Assembly: GCA_023431185.1 (NCBI GenBank)
Contig: JAEYXS010000120.1
Span: forward strand, 1 to 64,000
Direction of reading: 5' to 3'
DNA from: Verrucomicrobiota bacterium
GTDB taxonomy: Bacteria > Verrucomicrobiota > Verrucomicrobiia > Limisphaerales > JAEYXS01
Length of the DNA: 64,000 bases
The stretch's first letter is position 1. The number at the start of each line of letters is the position of its first letter. Below, one piece after another: positions 59,355 through 64,000 of the stretch. Under the pieces are notes generated by a model. The model was not told where the DNA came from and made no database searches. It saw nothing but the letters and a program-made list of their open reading frames with translations. A program made the translations under genes and the position numbers.

Positions 59355-59460
59355 TTTGACAGCAACTTCGTCGGCACAACTAAACAAACTTCTCCTTTAC
59401 GCCTGCCGTTCCCCCGTTTAACAGAAGTCATCGAAATTGATTGGGCGTAACTTTGATCCA

Positions 59461-60504
59461 ATGACAACACCGGCACAACTTGGCTATCGCATGCCCGCTG
59501 AATGGGAAACGCACGTGGGCACCTGGTTCTCGTGGCCACGGCCTGAGGGCATCAGCTTTCCGGATAAATACGACACGGTGCCGCCGGTCTATGCCGAGCT
59601 GATCAAACATCTCGTGAAGGTGGAGGACGTGAATATCAACGTCTGGCACGCGGAGATGGAGGCATGGGTGCGCGGCTTGCTGAAGGATAACGGCACGCCG
59701 CTGGAACGCGTGAAGTTCCATCATTTCCCCGCGTATGAACCTTGGTGCCGCGATCATGGTCCGATCTTCCTCGTGCGCGATCAAAGCGGTAAACACGAGC
59801 GCGCCATTGTGGACTGGGCTTACAACGCTTGGGGTGGCAAGTATCCGCCGTATGATCTGGATGATGCCGTGCCGCAACATGTCGCGAAACTGCGCGGGCT
59901 TCCCCTCTTCTCTCCGGGAATCGTGATGGAAGGTGGCGCGTTGGAGTTGAACGGCAAAGGTACGTTACTCACCACCGAGGCTTGCTTGCTGAATCCGAAT
60001 CGCAATCCCGATCTCTCGAAGGAACAGATCGAGCAGTATCTGAAGGATTATCTCGGCGTGACGAATATCCTCTGGCTCGGCGATGGCATCGTGGGCGATG
60101 ACACGGATGGTCACGTGGATGACCTCACGCGTTTCGTGAATCCCACCACGGTCGTCACCATCGTGGAGGAGGACCCGCAGGATGAGAATTACCACCTGCT
60201 CCAAGAAAACCTGAAGCGTCTCCAGACGATGAAGGATCAGGATGGCCGTCCCCTGCGCGTCGTGGAGTTGCCGATGCCCGGTTTGGTGGAGTTCGATGGG
60301 CAAAGGCTCCCGGCCAGTTACGCGAACTTCTACATCGCCAATGGCATCGTGCTCGTGCCGACGTATCGGCATAAGAACGACCAGAAGGCCATCGACGTCC
60401 TCCAGCGCGAGATGCCGGGCCACAAAGTCATCGGCGTGGATTCCACGGAGTTGATCTGGGGCTTGGGTTCGTTCCATTGCATCAGCCAGCAGGAACCGGC
60501 TTAG
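59461..60504 (+). CDS. aguA: Agmatine deiminase (PAD-family)
   Basis: A 347-residue cytoplasmic enzyme from ATG 59461. It converts agmatine to N-carbamoylputrescine and ammonia in polyamine synthesis. Motifs: MPAEWETHVGTWFSWP, YEPWCRDHGPIFLVRD, MEGGALELNGKGTLLTTEACLLNPNRNP, DDTDGHVDDLTRFV and the C-terminal GLGSFHCISQQEPA with the nucleophilic Cys. These are the family's catalytic Asp, His and Cys. Length is typical. No N-carbamoylputrescine amidase gene follows. A TTAGCCG/CGGCTAA hairpin (60501-60519) overlaps the stop codon. Confidence 0.95.
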   Translation: MTTPAQLGYRMPAEWETHVGTWFSWPRPEGISFPDKYDTVPPVYAELIKHLVKVEDVNINVWHAEMEAWVRGLLKDNGTPLERVKFHHFPAYEPWCRDHGPIFLVRDQSGKHERAIVDWAYNAWGGKYPPYDLDDAVPQHVAKLRGLPLFSPGIVMEGGALELNGKGTLLTTEACLLNPNRNPDLSKEQIEQYLKDYLGVTNILWLGDGIVGDDTDGHVDDLTRFVNPTTVVTIVEEDPQDENYHLLQENLKRLQTMKDQDGRPLRVVELPMPGLVEFDGQRLPASYANFYIANGIVLVPTYRHKNDQKAIDVLQREMPGHKVIGVDSTELIWGLGSFHCISQQEPA

Positions 60505-60519
60505 CCGAGAAACGGCTAA
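60501..60519. terminator. Hairpin overlapping the agmatine deiminase stop
   Basis: TTAGCCG (60501-60507) and CGGCTAA (60513-60519) form a 7-bp stem with a 5-nt loop that includes part of the stop codon. No T-run follows, so efficiency is doubtful. Confidence 0.4.
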
Positions 60520-60573
60520 ATGATGAAAGCGACCAGACGTCAGTCCGATTCTCGTAGATTGGACGTTTTCAGG

Positions 60574-60611
60574 CTTCGGCGGCGGCGCGCTGAGGACAGC
60601 GGCGCCCTACC
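60574..60611. repeat. REP-like repeat, GGTAGGGCGC family, copy 2 (inverted)
   Basis: Reverse-orientation copy of the element at 13423-13459, starting CTTCGGC and ending GCGCCCTACC, with CGCTGAGGACAG inside. The remainder of the 446-bp gap 60505-60950 holds the hairpin at 60501 and the ilvB leader described below. Confidence 0.75.
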
Positions 60612-60746
60612 AATTGAAGAGCATCCCACGCTTCAATGAATTTACTTAACTCGTTTAAGACAAGCCACTAAGAGCGGATTGAATCATCGATTCATTTCTT
60701 CGCCGGTGAGGCTTGGAAATTCGTCATTTTCCGCAGGAATAGGGGC

Positions 60747-60774
60747 TTGACCCGTACAGGCAATTGCTTACTAT
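60747..60774 (+). promoter_or_regulatory. Predicted sigma70-like promoter of the ilvB leader
   Basis: TTGACC (60747-60752), a 16-bp spacer, then TACTAT (60769-60774). Transcription would start near 60781, only about 6 nt before the leader ATG at 60787, so the leader would be almost leaderless. It is a prediction by consensus only. Confidence 0.55.
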
Positions 60775-60786
60775 CTTTCGCCACAA

Positions 60787-60858
60787 ATGATGCTAAACGT
60801 AAAGGTTCTAGTAGTAGCAGGGGTAGTAAGCCCTGCCGCTGGACCTTGTCGTTTTTAA
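60787..60858 (+). CDS. ilvB leader peptide (23 codons, valine-rich)
   Basis: A 23-codon frame beginning MMLNVKVLVVAGVV with TAA at 60856-60858. Six of 23 codons are Val (codons 5, 7, 9, 10, 13, 14) and two are Leu (3, 8); GTA is used five times. It lies 92 bp before ilvB, with a terminator hairpin between. It corresponds in role to IvbL of Enterobacteria: a ribosome stalled for lack of valyl-tRNA would signal branched-chain amino-acid shortage. There is no clear Shine-Dalgarno, in line with a near-leaderless start. It differs from IvbL in sequence. Confidence 0.8.
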   Translation: MMLNVKVLVVAGVVSPAAGPCRF

Positions 60859-60905
60859 CCAAGATTTAGACAAGAACCCACGGCTGGCAACGGTCGTGGG
60901 TTTTT
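60817..60905 (+). promoter_or_regulatory. Transcription attenuator of ilvB (antiterminator/terminator switch)
   Basis: Three pairings can be drawn. Hairpin A: GCAGGG (60817-60822) with CCCTGC (60831-60836). Antiterminator: GCCGcTGG (60835-60842) with CCACGGC (60878-60884), extended by CTTGTC (60845-60850) with GACAAG (60869-60874). Terminator: AACCCACG (60875-60882) with CGTGGGTT (60895-60902), then a T-run. Antiterminator and terminator share 60878-60882, so they exclude each other. The leader stop codon lies in the antiterminator loop: a ribosome that reaches it would break the antiterminator and let the terminator form. Confidence 0.82.
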
Positions 60906-60950
60906 AATTTACTCGCGGCCACCGGCTGTAAAACACAGAGAAAAGTCAGT

Positions 60951-62843
60951 ATGAGCAAAGGCACCATAGCGAAAGCGAAGAAGTCCACCGCCAAAACGCC
61001 AACGAAGCAACGCGCCGAAGTCGGCCCGTTGATGCTGGGTCGCGACATTTTTGTCGAAGCCCTCGAGCGCGCCGGGGTGGAAGCGATCTTCGCTTATCCG
61101 GGCGGCGCGAGCATGGAGATCCATCAATCGCTCACGAAGTCCAAGATCCGCACAATCCTCCCCCGCCATGAGCAGGGCGGCAGCTTCGCCGCGGAAGGTT
61201 ATGCCCGCGCCACTGGCAAGGCTGGCGTGTGCATGGGTACCTCCGGCCCGGGCGCGACGAACCTCGTCACCGCCATCGCCGACGCTTACCTCGACTCCTG
61301 CCCGCTGGTGGCCATCACCGGCCAAGTGAACCAGAACATGATCGGTCGCGGTGCGTTCCAGGAGACGGACATCATCGGCGTGACCATGCCGGTGGTGAAG
61401 CACAGCTACCTCGTTACGGACATCAACGACATCCCGCGCATCGTGGCGGAGGCGTTCTACATCGCCGAGAGCGGTCGTCCGGGACCCGTGGTCATCGATT
61501 TCCCGAAGAACATCCAGCAGGCGAAGGCGCAACCGCGCTGGCCGACACTGGAAGAGATCAAGAAAGGTCTGCCGGGCTACACCCAGCCGGATAACAAGGC
61601 GGGCGAGCTGGAATTGAACGAGATCATCGGCCTCATCGAGAAGTCGGAGCGTCCGGTGCTTTACTGCGGTGGTGGTATCATCACCTCCGGTGCAGCCCCT
61701 GAACTCTTGAAGTTCGCGGAAGCGGCGCAGATCCCGGTCACCACGACGCTCATGGGCGTGGGTGGTTTCCCGGAGACACATCCCCTCTCCCTCCGTTGGT
61801 TGGGCATGCACGGTGCGGCTTACGCCAACTGGGCCGTGAGCGGTGAGTTCAAGTATCGCGCAAATCCGACCGATCCGATGGTCCGCCTGAAGGACGGCGC
61901 TGATCTGTTGCTCGCCTTCGGTGTGCGTTTCGACGACCGCGTGACGGGCAAGTTCGACGAGTTCTGCAAGCACGGCACGATTGTCCACGTGGACATCGAC
62001 CCGTCCGAGCATAACAAGAACAAGAAAGCTCACCTCGCCGTGGTCGGCGACTTGAAGGACACGCTCAAGCGCCTGAACGCGATGATCGCCAAGCGACCCA
62101 TCGCCAAGAAATTCCCCGCGTGGCACGCGCAGATCGCCGAGTGGAAGAAGAAGGGCTCGCTGCATTACGAAGTGACCCCGGAGATCCTGAACAGTGATCA
62201 TATCAAAGATCACCTGCGCGGTCATGAGAGCGAAGTCATCCTGCCACAGATGGTCATCGAGATGCTCTATGAGATGACCAAGGGCGAAGCGATCATCACC
62301 ACGGGCGTCGGCCAGCACCAGATGTGGTCCGGTCAATGGTACAAGTATAAGTTCCCGCGCCAGTTCATCACGAGTGCCGGTCTGGGCTCGATGGGTTACG
62401 GTTTCCCGGCCGCCTTGGGCGCCAAGGTCGCCTGCCCGGACAAACACGTGGTGGACATCGATGGCGACGGCTCCTTCCTGATGAACATCCAGGAGCTGGC
62501 CACGGCGAACGTCGAGAAGATCGCCGCCAAGGCCATCATCTTGAACAACCAGCACTTGGGCATGGTGGTGCAGTGGGAAGACAACTTCTTCGGCGGCAAC
62601 CGCGGCCATACTTACCTCGGCAACCCCGAGAATCGTGCGCAGGTCTATCCGGACTACGTGAAGGTCTGCACGAGCTTCAATGTGCCGTGCGAACGCGTCA
62701 TGTATCGCAAGGACCTGAAGGCGGCCATCCAGCGCATGCTGGATTCGAAAACCGCCTATGTGCTGGACGTCATCACGCCGTACTCGGAGCACGTGCTGCC
62801 GTTCATCCCGGCTGGCCGCACCGTGGCGGACATGATCTATTAA
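60951..62843 (+). CDS. ilvB: Acetolactate synthase large subunit
   Basis: A 630-residue TPP enzyme making acetolactate or acetohydroxybutyrate, the first step of Val/Leu/Ile synthesis. PYR domain: IFAYPGGASMEIHQSL, the catalytic Glu in PRHEQGGSFAAEGYAR, TSGPGATNLVTAIADAY. Middle FAD-type domain: GVRFDDRVTGKFDEF. PP domain: LGSMGYGFPAALGAK and the Mg/TPP motif GDGSFLMNIQELATANVEK with NNQHLGMVVQWED. It has a 30-residue basic N-terminal extension. No ilvN follows (a terminator is at 62862), so the regulatory subunit is elsewhere. Confidence 0.97.
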   Translation: MSKGTIAKAKKSTAKTPTKQRAEVGPLMLGRDIFVEALERAGVEAIFAYPGGASMEIHQSLTKSKIRTILPRHEQGGSFAAEGYARATGKAGVCMGTSGPGATNLVTAIADAYLDSCPLVAITGQVNQNMIGRGAFQETDIIGVTMPVVKHSYLVTDINDIPRIVAEAFYIAESGRPGPVVIDFPKNIQQAKAQPRWPTLEEIKKGLPGYTQPDNKAGELELNEIIGLIEKSERPVLYCGGGIITSGAAPELLKFAEAAQIPVTTTLMGVGGFPETHPLSLRWLGMHGAAYANWAVSGEFKYRANPTDPMVRLKDGADLLLAFGVRFDDRVTGKFDEFCKHGTIVHVDIDPSEHNKNKKAHLAVVGDLKDTLKRLNAMIAKRPIAKKFPAWHAQIAEWKKKGSLHYEVTPEILNSDHIKDHLRGHESEVILPQMVIEMLYEMTKGEAIITTGVGQHQMWSGQWYKYKFPRQFITSAGLGSMGYGFPAALGAKVACPDKHVVDIDGDGSFLMNIQELATANVEKIAAKAIILNNQHLGMVVQWEDNFFGGNRGHTYLGNPENRAQVYPDYVKVCTSFNVPCERVMYRKDLKAAIQRMLDSKTAYVLDVITPYSEHVLPFIPAGRTVADMIY

Positions 62844-62861
62844 GCCGTTATTTTGAACACA

Positions 62862-62888
62862 GGGGAGACGCACCGCGTCTCCCCTTTT
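62862..62888 (+). terminator. Rho-independent terminator of ilvB
   Basis: GGGGAGACGC (62862-62871) pairs with GCGTCTCCCC (62875-62884) over a 3-nt loop, followed by TTTTGTTTTT. It lies 18 bp after the ilvB stop. Confidence 0.93.
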
Positions 62889-62940
62889 GTTTTTACACTA
62901 AACCTTGAGCCCGGACGTCGCTTTGCTAAAGTTTCACACC

Positions 62941-64000
62941 ATGTTACGCGGAATTTGCCTTTTGGCCGCCAGTCTGCTTTTGAGCCTCAATGCCGGAGCA
63001 GCGGAGATCGCCTTTGATTTCAGCAAGACCCCGACCGGCAAGACGCCGGAGGGTTTCAAGTCCATGATGATCGGGACTGGGGCTGAACCTGCGTGGCAGG
63101 TGCTGCTGGACGAAGCCCCCACTGCTTTTGCCCCGCTCACCAGCAAAGGCAACACCACGGTGAAGGCAGCCGTGCTGGCGCAAACGAGCACAGATGCAAC
63201 CGATGAGCGGTTCCCCATCCTGATGAACGAAGGCGATGTCTTTGGCGATTTCACCTTCACGACCAAATTCAAACTGGTCGCCGGCAGCAAGGAGCGGATG
63301 GCTGGTCTCGTATTCCGTGCCCAGGATCAGCATAACTTTTACGTGGTACGGGCCAGCGGCCTAGGCAACACCTTCCGCTTTTACAAGGTGGTCAATGGCG
63401 TGCGCACCGCCCCGATCGGTCCCGAAATCGAGATCCCTTCTGGCGTGTGGCATGAGATGGCCGTGCAATGCGAGGCCAACAAGATCCGGTGCTTTCTGAA
63501 TGGGAAACAGGTGATCCCGGACCTGACGGACAATTCTTTTATCAACGGCAAGGTAGGTTTTTGGACCAAATCCGATTCCGTCAGCCATTTCACGCAAGCC
63601 AAGGTCACCTATACACCGCGGGAGATTTATGCGCAGAAAATCATCAACCTCCTGATGGAGCGCTTTCCGCGCACTGTGGCCTTGAAGCTTTATGGTCCCA
63701 AAGTGGGCAGCACGAATGTGGTGCTGCTGGCCAGCAACCAACCGGTGCCCGCCGCTGAAGTGGAGGAAGACCGGACCGTGGCCAGCACCGCCATCAGCGC
63801 CAACACCCCCATGCTGTACCATGGTAAGAACATCGTAAAAGTGACTTTGCCGGTGCACGACCGCAATGGTGACCCAATGGTGGCCATCCGGGTGGAACTG
63901 GATCCTTTCATCGGTCAGACCGAGCAGACCTCCCTGAACCGGGCCATCATCTACAAAAAAGAGATGGAAGCACGGGTGAAAAACTTGAAAGAACTCTTCG
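62941..64000 (+). CDS. Secreted protein with a concanavalin A-like domain (partial)
   Basis: About 353 codons are visible; the 3' end is beyond the window. The signal peptide is MLRGICLLAASLLLSLNAGA. Residues 20-220 resemble a LamG/DUF1080-type beta-sandwich: FTTKFKLVAGSKERMAGLVFRAQDQHNFYVVRASGLGNTFRFYKVVNG, then IPSGVWHEMAVQCEANKIRCFLNGKQV and GKVGFWTKSDSVSHF, the usual glycan-binding or glycoside-hydrolase-like jelly-roll. After about residue 230 the sequence turns charged and unrecognised (EIYAQKIINLLMERFPRT). It may be a glycan-binding or sugar-processing protein; function is open. Confidence 0.8.
   Translation, partial: MLRGICLLAASLLLSLNAGAAEIAFDFSKTPTGKTPEGFKSMMIGTGAEPAWQVLLDEAPTAFAPLTSKGNTTVKAAVLAQTSTDATDERFPILMNEGDVFGDFTFTTKFKLVAGSKERMAGLVFRAQDQHNFYVVRASGLGNTFRFYKVVNGVRTAPIGPEIEIPSGVWHEMAVQCEANKIRCFLNGKQVIPDLTDNSFINGKVGFWTKSDSVSHFTQAKVTYTPREIYAQKIINLLMERFPRTVALKLYGPKVGSTNVVLLASNQPVPAAEVEEDRTVASTAISANTPMLYHGKNIVKVTLPVHDRNGDPMVAIRVELDPFIGQTEQTSLNRAIIYKKEMEARVKNLKELF

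Noticed and set aside
59104..59450. Short frames between the RAYT and agmatine deiminase genes
   Set aside because: They mostly translate the inverted repeats in both directions and show no domain or start signal.
60909..62873. 654-codon antisense frame across ilvB
   Set aside because: It is a mirror of the strongly conserved ilvB gene, His/Arg-rich with no domain pattern.

Overview
The window looks like a chromosomal segment of a GC-rich, Gram-negative member of the Verrucomicrobiota (Pedosphaera/Limisphaerales-like). This is an inference from four things: many secreted Cys-type sulfatases, type IV pilus motors encoded next to Roadblock/MglA genes, several families of short palindromic intergenic repeats, and small lipoproteins. 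There is no rRNA marker, so the placement is not proven.

Layout. Positions 1-10288 hold a tightly packed minus-strand run: five sulfatases, a ceramidase-like protein and a sugar ABC-transporter ATPase cut by the left edge. Positions 10965-15000 hold, on the plus strand, an RbsC-type permease, a glycerophosphodiesterase and a second RbsA-type ATPase. Positions 15060-27320 continue the catabolic theme with a PhoD-type phosphatase, four more sulfatases (nine in all), a glycosyltransferase, a PhoX-type protein and a Tat-exported metallophosphoesterase. Positions 27589-36112 are mixed housekeeping and secreted enzymes: argG, HAD and VOC proteins, a BNR/EF-hand protein, an esterase, CHAD, TPR, EVE and YggS proteins. 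A tRNA-Ala(GGC) lies at 36294-36369.

Positions 36551-50684 form a surface-motility and envelope-energy block. It holds pilC, pilB-like, pilT and a second pilB-like gene, then algH, a tiny lipoprotein, tonB/exbB/exbD, and a divergent module of a REC-DUF4388 regulator, Roadblock proteins, an MglA-like GTPase and an MglB-like protein. Pilus extension and retraction motors beside an MglA/Roadblock switch suggest polarity-controlled twitching.

Positions 50835-64000 hold lipoprotein, CocE-type hydrolase, a double HMA-like protein, lnt, thioredoxin, aldo/keto reductase, GDSL, MOSC, a RAYT transposase inside 57-bp inverted repeats, agmatine deiminase, ilvB and a truncated secreted protein. The most striking regulatory signal precedes ilvB: a 23-codon Val/Leu-rich leader peptide with mutually exclusive antiterminator and terminator hairpins, i.e. 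a transcription attenuator. The most striking mobile signal is the RAYT unit at 58334-59354. No CRISPR array, rRNA or phage was seen.
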